A stretch of 5,868 nucleotides of DNA from Bacteroidaceae bacterium (GTDB lineage Bacteria; Bacteroidota; Bacteroidia; Bacteroidales; Bacteroidaceae): NCBI GenBank assembly GCA_021443405.1, contig JABUUA010000097.1, positions 1 to 5,868 of the forward strand, in the 5' to 3' direction. The position numbers and the translations under genes are program-made. The notes beneath the pieces are model-generated. The model saw nothing but the letters and a program-made list of their open reading frames with translations. It did not search any database and was not told the DNA's origin. Below, piece by piece: positions 1 to 5,746 of the stretch; positions within the stretch are counted from its first letter, which is position 1, and each line of letters starts with the position of its first letter.

Positions 1-2
1 CA

Positions 3-995
3 GCCGTTATCGACGATATTAGGGCGTTCACCGAACGCCGGGATGACTCGTATGAATTACAAATTGCGCTGGCGCGATTGGAAAATCGTCGCGGCGAAGC
101 GCTTCAGTTGGAAAATCGCGCGAATCGCGTCCAGACTTCGTCCGCCGGCAACGCGTCGGACTTCAAAGTTTTACGTTCAGACCGGCTGGTGGAAATCCTA
201 AAATATCAACGTCGTAATTTTGGCGTGGCGACAAAGTCCATGCAAAATGAACCGATAACCAAAGACTCGCAAACAAAAGCGATGGCGGCTCTCGTTCGCG
301 CAAATGAAATTTGCCCTGTCGTTGAAGACGCGCACATTGAAATGATGCAAGCGGCGCCGTTTGTCGTCGACTTGCCGTGGGAAACCGAGCGCGATATGCT
401 CGAATTGTATGCGCGGCGAGCCTCCTCTATATCGCAATATCGCAGCGTGCTTCTCTTTCAATTGGGAGTCATTCTTCGCGCTGCGAATATAACGCCGTTA
501 TGGCGGGCGTATTGCCGCGTCGCTACGGAATATTCCGTTGACTGCGCTGAAAAATTGTATTTCATTTTGATGTTGGAATCGATTAAAACGGATTTTGGGG
601 CCATTGCCAATGAATTGTTGCCTGATTCCGAAGACGCGATATGCGCGCTTTCTCAAGCGATTAATGAGGAAACGACGCCAAAAGTTGCCGCTGTAATCCA
701 TAAAAAAGGCGAACGAATATTCAACGAACGTTTCGAGGCGGGGTTCACGGCGGCGGATTACTGTAAGCGCGCAATTTTCCGCAAGGCGTTCAATTCGAAT
801 GACAAAGCGGAAGAAGATTTTAAGCGCGCAATCGAATTATCTCCCGAATCGCCCGAATTCAGATTCGCTTACGCGATGTTCCTCTTCTACTCTCAGAATG
901 ATAAATCGCGTCTAGAAGATTGTCTCGTCGCGTTGAAAAATTGTCGCGACGCCGTTCAGTGGCGTGGAAAGACCATAAAGGTCAAAAGATTTTAG
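3..995 (+). CDS. TPR-like helical protein, 5' end missing (partial)
   Basis: The reading frame is open from base 3 to the TAG at 993-995, so at least 330 codons are present and the true start lies left of the window. The TTG at 78 could be read as a start, but the frame continues upstream without a stop and with similar helical sequence (AVIDDIRAFTERRDDSYELQ), so an internal start is unlikely. The protein is helical and rich in Ala, Glu and Arg, with no signal peptide or membrane segment in the visible part. The clearest unit is near the C-terminus: 'KAEEDFKRAIELSPESPEFR' followed by AYAMFLFY, which fits the A-F-A-P spacing of a tetratricopeptide repeat. A second, weaker TPR-like unit is AMAALVRANEICP. 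TPRs usually mediate protein-protein contacts; no specific function can be named. Codon choice (many GCG, TCG and CGN codons, CpG-rich) differs from the 2738-5656 gene, suggesting foreign origin or a contig join. The frame is secure; the family is not. Confidence 0.75.
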   Translation, partial: AVIDDIRAFTERRDDSYELQIALARLENRRGEALQLENRANRVQTSSAGNASDFKVLRSDRLVEILKYQRRNFGVATKSMQNEPITKDSQTKAMAALVRANEICPVVEDAHIEMMQAAPFVVDLPWETERDMLELYARRASSISQYRSVLLFQLGVILRAANITPLWRAYCRVATEYSVDCAEKLYFILMLESIKTDFGAIANELLPDSEDAICALSQAINEETTPKVAAVIHKKGERIFNERFEAGFTAADYCKRAIFRKAFNSNDKAEEDFKRAIELSPESPEFRFAYAMFLFYSQNDKSRLEDCLVALKNCRDAVQWRGKTIKVKRF

Positions 996-1000
996 TGTTG

Positions 1001-1031
1001 CCGTGTTGGAGGCATAGAACCTCCAACACGG
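1001..1031. terminator. Perfect 12-bp hairpin between convergent genes
   Basis: CCGTGTTGGAGG (1001-1012) is exactly complementary to CCTCCAACACGG (1020-1031), with a 7-nt loop CATAGAA. It begins 6 bases after the TAG of the TPR-like gene and ends 33 bases before the stop of the convergent minus-strand gene, the expected place for a bidirectional terminator. Neither side has a strong T tract directly after the stem, so it may instead protect transcript ends or act with Rho. The hairpin is seen directly; the terminator role is inferred. Confidence 0.55.
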
Positions 1032-1064
1032 TAGAACGCGCGAACGTTTTTGTCGGATTCTCCC

Positions 1065-1772
1065 TTAAAACCTCATCGCCTCGCAGAAAGCGGCGTACGA
1101 GGACTGCAGGCGCGAGAGCTGGTAGGGCTCCACGCGGAGCGAGAAGGAGCCGCGGACCTCGTCGAGCGAGAAATGCGTGCGCAGCAGACTGGCCAGATTG
1201 AAGGAAACGTCGTCGCCGCGCTTCATCAGCAGATAGGTGGTGCGGATGAGCAGCGCGCGGTCGTGGTCGGCATACTGCAAGGCGCGGAAGAGCTGAAAGG
1301 CGGCGGGCAGCGTGGTCACCCGCAGCAGGTACGGCAGTCGGGGCGCTCCCTCTGCAATGCCGAACACGCGGAAGAGTCCGTCCACATCGGCCGGCGCCGA
1401 ACACTGCGGCAGCAGCGCCAGCAACACCTTCTGCACGTCCAGCTCGTTGCCCGACAGGCCTCGGTAGGCCGCCTGCGCCTCGTCGGAGAACAGCGACAGC
1501 GTCCCCGCCTCCAGCCGCGCCACCGCCTGCTTCAGCATGGTCACGAGGAAGGCCTTGCTGTTGTAGGCCGCCAGCGCCGAGAACAGCGACCAGAAGACGG
1601 GCTCCAGCAGATACTGCGACAGCGTCTCGCCCAGCATGTAGCCCGCCGTACGGAACTGCGAGTTGGAGAGCGAGTCCAGGTAGCGCGTGAGCGCCTCCCA
1701 GTCGCCCTGGGCCACCAGCGGCCGCAGCCGCGCCGCCACCATCGCGTTGTAATGTTTGTCTGCTATTGCCAT
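1065..1772 (-). CDS. Unrecognised 235-aa cytoplasmic helical protein
   Basis: This minus-strand ORF starts at ATG 1772-1770 (MAIADKHYNAMVAARLRPLV...) and ends with ...FCEAMRF. Its composition is that of a normal soluble protein, with regular helical Leu/Ala spacing and balanced charges, whereas overlapping long frames in this GC-rich stretch give Arg/Gly/His-rich or repetitive translations. There is no signal peptide, membrane span or catalytic motif that I recognise. Stretches such as SLSNSQFRTAGYMLGE, SKAFLVTMLKQA and VSFNLASLLRTHFSLDEVRG look like packed helices, perhaps a HEAT- or TPR-like solenoid, but this is a guess. Third codon positions are strongly G/C, so the gene is visibly more GC-rich than the flanking DNA. 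A GTAACTTTG promoter box lies only 10 bases upstream of the ATG. An in-frame ATG at codon 11 (1742-1740) is an alternative start that would leave a more ordinary leader. The gene is convergent with the TPR-like gene and divergent from the secreted-protein genes, so it is probably a single-gene unit. Confidence 0.8.
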   Translation of the reverse strand: MAIADKHYNAMVAARLRPLVAQGDWEALTRYLDSLSNSQFRTAGYMLGETLSQYLLEPVFWSLFSALAAYNSKAFLVTMLKQAVARLEAGTLSLFSDEAQAAYRGLSGNELDVQKVLLALLPQCSAPADVDGLFRVFGIAEGAPRLPYLLRVTTLPAAFQLFRALQYADHDRALLIRTTYLLMKRGDDVSFNLASLLRTHFSLDEVRGSFSLRVEPYQLSRLQSSYAAFCEAMRF

Positions 1773-1782
1773 AATCCGGCGA

Positions 1783-1812
1783 CAAAGTTACAAAAAATCC
1801 ACGAATTTCAAA
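1783..1812 (-). promoter_or_regulatory. Bacteroidota-type promoter for the 235-aa gene
   Basis: Read on the minus strand, TAACTTTG (1790-1783) matches the TAnnTTTG -7 consensus of the Bacteroidota primary sigma factor. A TTTG (1812-1809) lies 18 bases upstream as a possible -33 element, slightly closer than the usual 19-21. The -7 box ends only 10 bases before the ATG at 1772, so the transcript would have a leader of just a few bases. The match is seen directly; activity is inferred. Confidence 0.6.
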
Positions 1813-1858
1813 CTCTCCCCCAACTTCTTCACCTTCCGCATCTCCTCACTTTCTCCAT

Positions 1859-1902
1859 GCGAGGTTTCAGTCCACTCGAATCCCACAACGCGAGGTTTCA
1901 GT
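1859..1902. repeat. Direct repeat of GCGAGGTTTCAGT (two copies)
   Basis: The 13-mer GCGAGGTTTCAGT occurs exactly at 1859-1871 and 1890-1902, 31 bases apart. The second copy runs directly into another TTTCAG. Two copies are too few for a CRISPR array, and the 18-base gap is too short for a spacer. The second copy is also the left arm of the larger inverted repeat listed separately. Confidence 0.6.
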
Positions 1903-2037
1903 TTCAGTATTTTTTTAGTGCGCTGAAACATAACATATTATATTATTCTTAGCGCTATATATATTAAATCGGTATAAGTAATAATCTATGGGGATTCGGA
2001 CACACTTTTTTTTGTGAAACCTGAAACCTCGGTTGTG
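1884..2037. repeat. Imperfect 24-bp inverted repeat flanking an AT-rich core
   Basis: The left arm is 1884-1907. Its reverse complement aligns with the right arm 2014-2037 with one mismatch and two single-base gaps; the shared core is TGAAACCTCG followed by GTTGTG. Between the arms lie about 106 AT-rich bases, which contain a second, inner inverted repeat: ATTATTCTTA (1942-1951) against TAAGTAATAAT (1975-1985), with one extra base. The layout resembles a small non-autonomous palindromic element or an extended regulatory palindrome. No target-site duplication or coding sequence is evident, so mobility is not shown. Confidence 0.5.
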
Positions 2038-2269
2038 ATGTTGTGAAAATGGGGACTTGGATTTTGCAGCTGAGAGCGCAAAGTCCATTAGACGGTCTTT
2101 GCGATTGCACCGTTGACAGATTTGGGTTCAACGCTGCATTGTCGGACAAAACGTCCCCCGCGCCCAGACGGCGGCGCGAACGCCGAGGGCAGTCGGCAGG
2201 CAGACATACCGACGTTCGGCCCGAGACCACATTATCTGGGAAGAAAATCATCCTCACGGGTGAGAAAGA

Positions 2270-2301
2270 TCGTCCTTACGAGTTAGGTCGAACTTTTTTT
2301 T
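2270..2301 (+). terminator. Weak imperfect stem followed by T8
   Basis: Bases 2270-2278 and 2283-2291 can pair as TCG/CGA, CCT/AGG and A/T with two T-T mismatches, around a CGAG loop, and are followed by AC and eight T residues (2294-2301). The order of stem then U tract is that of an intrinsic terminator, but the stem is weak. If real, it would end a transcript from the preceding non-coding stretch. The T8 is also followed by GCAAAAAA, so it may simply be part of a T/A palindrome next to the following promoter. Confidence 0.25.
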
Positions 2302-2321
2302 GCAAAAAATCCCGAAAACGC

Positions 2322-2352
2322 TTGCAAGGTCGGAAAAATCTTCGTAACTTTG
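2322..2352 (+). promoter_or_regulatory. Promoter upstream of the small ORF
   Basis: TTG (2322-2324) and TAACTTTG (2345-2352) are separated by 20 bases, fitting the Bacteroidota -33/-7 arrangement. The -7 box ends 17 bases before the ATG at 2370, implying a short leader. The same 9-mer, GTAACTTTG, is used at the other two promoters in this window. Confidence 0.65.
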
Positions 2353-2364
2353 CACGCAAAGTTA
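2345..2364. repeat. Palindrome overlapping the -7 box
   Basis: TAACTTTG (2345-2352) and CAAAGTTA (2357-2364) form perfect 8-bp arms around the tetraloop CACG. The left arm is the -7 box itself. The sequence could be an operator for a dimeric regulator or a small hairpin at the transcript start. The symmetry is exact; the role is unknown. Confidence 0.55.
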
Positions 2365-2369
2365 AAAAC

Positions 2370-2741
2370 ATGGAACAAATGAAACATCTTGTCCAACTCA
2401 TCCTCGTCGCGCTGCTGACCTTGGTCGGCACCGAGCAGGCCGGCGCCCGCTCCGCAGCAGCTGTGGCGGCCGTCGGCAGCCCGTCTCCGTGCGCCCCGTG
2501 CGGACTGACCCTCGCCACGGCTCCCGCCGCCGTCCCCGCCAAGGGCCGGGCAAACAGCGTTGCCACTGATTCTCAGGGGCAAAATGCTGATAATTGCGAT
2601 TTCTTGGCAAAAAAGCAAAAATTTCTCGCAAATCCTTTGCTCGTTTCAGCGGAAAGCCGTAACTTTGCCGAGATGAAGACAGTAAAAACGTCTGGAGAGA
2701 GAAACAAAAACTTTAAAAAACCCAATAGTATTCAACCATGA
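2370..2741 (+). CDS. Doubtful small ORF with signal-peptide-like N-terminus
   Basis: An ATG at 2370, 17 bases after a good promoter box, opens a 123-codon frame ending in the TGA at 2739-2741. That TGA overlaps the ATG of the 972-aa gene as ATGA. The N-terminus MEQMKHLVQLILVALLTLVG looks like a signal peptide: a Lys, a hydrophobic run, then a possible cleavage site near EQAGA. The next ~40 residues are Ala/Pro/Ser-rich with a CAPCG motif. From about residue 68 (SQGQNADN) onward the sequence is unremarkable and overlaps the next gene's promoter. I recognise no family. In favour of a gene are the promoter position and the export signal. Against it are the biased composition and the promoter inside its 3' end. 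It may be a lineage-specific secreted peptide, a leader ORF, or the decayed remnant of a secreted-protein gene. Confidence 0.35.
   Translation: MEQMKHLVQLILVALLTLVGTEQAGARSAAAVAAVGSPSPCAPCGLTLATAPAAVPAKGRANSVATDSQGQNADNCDFLAKKQKFLANPLLVSAESRNFAEMKTVKTSGERNKNFKKPNSIQP
2636..2667 (+). promoter_or_regulatory. Main promoter of the 972-aa secreted-protein gene
   Basis: TTTG (2636-2639) and TAACTTTG (2660-2667) are 20 bases apart, close to the ideal Bacteroidota -33/-7 pair. Transcription would start a few bases after 2667, leaving an A-rich leader of roughly 60-65 bases before the ATG at 2738 and no Shine-Dalgarno motif, as is normal in this phylum. Confidence 0.7.
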
Positions 2742-5656
2742 ACAAAATCAAAATCTTCTTCTCCCTGCTCCTCGCAGTGGTGGGAATGAACGTTCAGGCA
2801 GAACCGACTTTCAGTAACACGAAAGTTTATTCCATCAAGAACAAGAGCACCAACAACTACTTGCTGGCGCAGGACGGCAAATTGTGGACAAGTGCCAAGG
2901 CTGGCATTCCGTACTCAGCCAACGACCCGCGCTTCCAGTGGGTCATCTTCAACGACGAGACTGGCGTCTTTCTCTACAACATCGGCCAAGGCGGATGGGT
3001 GAATAACACGACGAACGCACCGAGCCAAGGTAACCACTGGGTTATAGAAACCAGCGGAACTCTCTCGTATATAGACTTCCTTGCCGACGGTGAATACGTT
3101 AGTTTGAGAGACGCAGACCACACATCATCTGGCAGCGCCTATCTCCACAACAACGAAGGTTATGCAACGGGTATAACGAACTGGAACCCCAGCCCAGAGT
3201 CTCCTGCCTCAGGCTGGCTGATAGAAGAGATACGCGAACTCACCGCCGCGCAGACTGCAGACCTCGCCGCACTGCAAGCGTATTCGGCCTCCGTCAGTGG
3301 CATAATCCCCGTCATCGACGCTTTGAGAGCAATAACCAATGCGGAGGCGAATGCAGTGGGGGCACTGCGCGCGACCGACGAAGACATTGCAAATCTGAAC
3401 ACCTACATCGCCAATTACCAAGTGGCAGAAGCCCAAGCTCTTGTTAATAGCCTTGAGACCATCTCATTAAGCAACAACAAGAAGTACATATTGAAAACTC
3501 CGCGTGGTTACCTGAACGCATCGGCAACTGCCGCGAGTGCCAGCAAGACTGACCACGTAGAATGGGCTGTTATTCAATACAACAATACTGACCACTACTA
3601 CTTCTACGACACCGCAAACAACAAATTCCTTGGCACTGCCAACCTCAACTCAGTAGATACTCCCGATTGGTATTACAACGTCGCTCCATGGGGCAACAAT
3701 CCATGCGAATTCAAGATTACCAACAAAAGCAATACAAACAACGGTAAATTGCTACAGATGGATGGCACGCCGACCTTAACGACCACATCCGGTTGGACAA
3801 TCAAGGACAATGGCAACGTCTGGACCATTTGCGAGGCTGACGACTACACCATTCCCCAGAACGTAATGGATGCAATTTCCCTGTACGAGAATCAAGCCAA
3901 TGTAACCGTACTGCACAAATACGGCAACACAGTGCTGAATACAGAGAACTTTAAGTTGGACACCAGCAAATCCGAAGCACGAACCTGGCAACCGACACCC
4001 TTCATCCCAGCAAACCGCGTGGGCGTAGAAAACGACATTACAACCCACGACATCACTGGAGATACAGAAATTACGGTCAACTACACCTGTGCTGAATCTG
4101 CACTGCCCTTTGCGACATCCGACCTTTCTGCAGGCTTCAAGAACGACACGAAGTTCTACACCATGAAGATTCGCGGCAACAAGAACGTTGTGTACAGCAC
4201 CGCTGACAATTACGCCAAGAACGACCAAGCAGAACCCGGACTGACTGCCGGCAAATACTTTGCCTTTACGGGCGACAACATCACAGGCTTCAAGATTTAC
4301 AACTTGGAAGCCGGCAAAGACAAAGCCTTCGGCAACGATAAGACATTCAAAGCAGCCGGACAATTGCTGTACTTGGAGAATAATGACAATGCCTATTTCT
4401 TCATTGAGGCAGGCAGCACGACCAACTACATAAACGACAACAACTCTACATTAGGTTATTGGAATACCAGTGCTGCTAAAACCGACGGTGGTGGCAAAAT
4501 CCAGTTTATCGAGGCAGCAGAAGAAGACCTGCTCAACAGCGCCAAGCAAACCTTCTTAGGCGGTGTTGGTGCAACGCAGACCTCTGGTCAAATTGGCGAC
4601 TACACCCAAGCATACATCGACGTAGTTAAACCAATAGCAGAGCTAAACGACCTTGAGGCAGTTTTGACATACGAAGGTGAGCACGCGCCCGACGCTGAGT
4701 ACATTCTCCCGACTCCCAATGCTTTCTACGCCATCAAGGACTATCGCTACAACACCTATGCTGACGGAAGTTCATTCCCCGTCGCAAACAAAGTAAGCCA
4801 TACTACAGCAGAAGCAGGCTTGAGTGCATCTCAGATTTGGTATTTCGACAATGAGATGAAGGGCTACTGCTTGGGCACTGGCTATGGTATAAAAAATTGC
4901 ACAGAAAAGGCTGGAATAGATGATGCACAGGTCTTTACCTTTGAAATAAAAGACGTAACGAAAATTCCCGCAACATTTGCCGTGCGCGTGCCCAACAACA
5001 ACATAAATTCATATTGGTATGTATGGAACACAGGAAGCGAAAAGTATGGCTCCATTGACCGAAACGGCGCCACTTATACCGCTAATAACTGCCAATTCTA
5101 CATTGAGAAAGTGACCACCCTGCCCATCACCATCGGCGAAACCGGCTATGCTTCTCTGAACCTCCCCGTGGCCACCACCATCCCCGCAGGTGTGGAGGCT
5201 TGGTATGCCAGCGCAACTGCCGTAGATGGAGTCATCGCTCTGAAGAAGATTACGGACGACATTCTGCCCGCCAACTGCGCCGTGATTCTGTACACAGCAA
5301 CGCCCAACACCTACGACTTCACCATCACCACGGGCGGCACCGCTACCAGCGATTTCAGCGGAACGATTGCCGCAGAGCTCAAGCCCGCCACGGGCACAAC
5401 CTATGTGCTGGGCAAAGTGAACGACGCCGTCGGCCTCTACGAGTACACCGGCACCAGCCTGCCCGGCTTCAAGATGTATTACCACGACGCCACGGGTGGC
5501 AACATCCGTCTGCAGTTCGACGAAATCACCACAGCCATCTCCGCCGCCAAGGACAACACCCTGCGCGAGGGCGTTATGTACAACCTCAGCGGTCAGCGCG
5601 TGACAAAGGCCAACGGCATCGTCATCGTCAACGGCAAGAAACTGGTAGTGAAATAA
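2738..5656 (+). CDS. Secreted multi-module protein with beta-trefoil-like repeats and C-terminal sorting-like tail
   Basis: This 972-aa protein starts at ATG 2738 with a clear signal peptide (MNKIKIFFSLLLAVVGMNVQA, probable cleavage after residue 21; no lipobox Cys). Four diverged modules each open with an aromatic-x-I/L/M-K strand: KVYSIKNKSTNNYL (29-42), KKYILKTPRGYLNA (248-261), TKFYTMKIRGNKNV (471-484) and NAFYAIKDYRYNTY (661-674). Each is followed by W/F-x-F and Y/L-G type strands, suggesting ricin-type beta-trefoil or similar carbohydrate-binding folds. Helical linkers lie at about 165-245 and 593-645, and a beta-rich segment (VTVLHKYGNTVL) at 389-465. Residues ~795-930 form a domain beginning ITIGETGYASLNLPV. 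The protein ends YNLSGQRVTKANG...NGKKLVVK, resembling the short C-terminal tails of Bacteroidales secreted proteins related to type IX secretion sorting domains. Asn and Thr are abundant, as expected for a surface or secreted protein. No catalytic domain is recognised, so a binding or structural role is inferred. The gene calls cleanly; the function is uncertain. Confidence 0.9.
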   Translation: MNKIKIFFSLLLAVVGMNVQAEPTFSNTKVYSIKNKSTNNYLLAQDGKLWTSAKAGIPYSANDPRFQWVIFNDETGVFLYNIGQGGWVNNTTNAPSQGNHWVIETSGTLSYIDFLADGEYVSLRDADHTSSGSAYLHNNEGYATGITNWNPSPESPASGWLIEEIRELTAAQTADLAALQAYSASVSGIIPVIDALRAITNAEANAVGALRATDEDIANLNTYIANYQVAEAQALVNSLETISLSNNKKYILKTPRGYLNASATAASASKTDHVEWAVIQYNNTDHYYFYDTANNKFLGTANLNSVDTPDWYYNVAPWGNNPCEFKITNKSNTNNGKLLQMDGTPTLTTTSGWTIKDNGNVWTICEADDYTIPQNVMDAISLYENQANVTVLHKYGNTVLNTENFKLDTSKSEARTWQPTPFIPANRVGVENDITTHDITGDTEITVNYTCAESALPFATSDLSAGFKNDTKFYTMKIRGNKNVVYSTADNYAKNDQAEPGLTAGKYFAFTGDNITGFKIYNLEAGKDKAFGNDKTFKAAGQLLYLENNDNAYFFIEAGSTTNYINDNNSTLGYWNTSAAKTDGGGKIQFIEAAEEDLLNSAKQTFLGGVGATQTSGQIGDYTQAYIDVVKPIAELNDLEAVLTYEGEHAPDAEYILPTPNAFYAIKDYRYNTYADGSSFPVANKVSHTTAEAGLSASQIWYFDNEMKGYCLGTGYGIKNCTEKAGIDDAQVFTFEIKDVTKIPATFAVRVPNNNINSYWYVWNTGSEKYGSIDRNGATYTANNCQFYIEKVTTLPITIGETGYASLNLPVATTIPAGVEAWYASATAVDGVIALKKITDDILPANCAVILYTATPNTYDFTITTGGTATSDFSGTIAAELKPATGTTYVLGKVNDAVGLYEYTGTSLPGFKMYYHDATGGNIRLQFDEITTAISAAKDNTLREGVMYNLSGQRVTKANGIVIVNGKKLVVK

Positions 5657-5675
5657 ACATCCCCGACGCCCCACC

Positions 5676-5703
5676 CCTCCTTCCCCACCATGGGGAAGGG
5701 AGG
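5676..5703 (+). terminator. GC-rich hairpin after the secreted-protein gene
   Basis: CCTCCTTCCCC (5676-5686) pairs with GGGGAAGGGAGG (5692-5703), giving 11 base pairs with one bulged G and a 5-nt loop ACCAT. It starts 20 bases after the TAA. No T tract follows directly; the nearest is T5 at 5728-5732. It may be a partial terminator, a transcript-end stabiliser, or one copy of a dispersed palindromic repeat. Because no clear promoter lies between it and the next start codon, some read-through is likely. Confidence 0.45.
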
Positions 5704-5746
5704 CGGAGGCGCCAACAAGCAATAACCTTTTTATTCACCGACAACA

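Larger units (their letters stand above)
1773..2344. other. Intergenic region with no convincing gene
   Basis: About 570 bases lie between the divergent 235-aa gene and the next rightward promoter. The left part (1773-2040) is AT-rich and built of repeated TTTCAG/CTGAAA motifs and nested inverted repeats. The right part (2050-2300) is GC-rich and holds several short stems: 2077-2083 with 2097-2103 (7 bp), 2172-2176 with 2181-2185 (5 bp, CGAA loop), 2192-2196 with 2209-2213 (5 bp), and possibly 2051-2056 with 2153-2158 (6 bp). Open frames across it translate to low-quality sequence and lack a start context. It could hold a small RNA or a long regulatory region; I recognise no known RNA family. 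Confidence 0.5.

Noticed and set aside
78..80. TTG as the start codon of the first gene
   Set aside because: The frame is open upstream to base 3 with similar helical coding sequence, and no promoter or leader precedes the TTG; the gene is cut by the window edge.
982..1785. 267-codon minus-strand open frame
   Set aside because: It overlaps the 235-aa gene in another frame, is Ala/Gly/Arg-rich and repetitive, and spans the convergent hairpin.
1050..1952. 300-codon plus-strand open frame
   Set aside because: It is antisense to the 235-aa gene in GC-rich DNA. Its translation is Arg/Gln/His-rich and low in complexity, and it runs into the AT-rich repeat region, so it is a shadow frame.
1859..2031. 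CRISPR-like array of GAGGTTTCAG repeats
   Set aside because: There are only two direct copies with an 18-base gap, and the other copies are inverted or irregularly spaced. No cas gene is present.
2040..2301. tmRNA, RNase P RNA or another known structural RNA
   Set aside because: None of the hallmark conserved sequences of those RNAs could be seen; only small stems are supported.
2043..2369. Upstream part of the frame that contains the small ORF
   Set aside because: The part before ATG 2370 crosses the T8 tract and the promoter, has poor composition (RRRRERRGQ), and has no start signal. Only the part from 2370 is worth considering.
2276..2618. Minus-strand frames of 96 and 111 codons
   Set aside because: They are antisense to the small ORF, Arg/Gly/Ala-rich, have no promoter box at their starts, and cross the plus-strand promoter.
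3776..4363. 195-codon minus-strand frame
   Set aside because: It is antisense within the 972-aa gene, and its Val/Gly/Cys-rich translation shows no domain.
5009..5722. 237-codon minus-strand frame and the overlapping 197-codon plus-strand frame (5200-5793)
   Set aside because: Both lie over the GC-richer 3' part of the 972-aa gene. One is Gly/Val-rich and the other Arg/His-rich, as expected for shadow frames.
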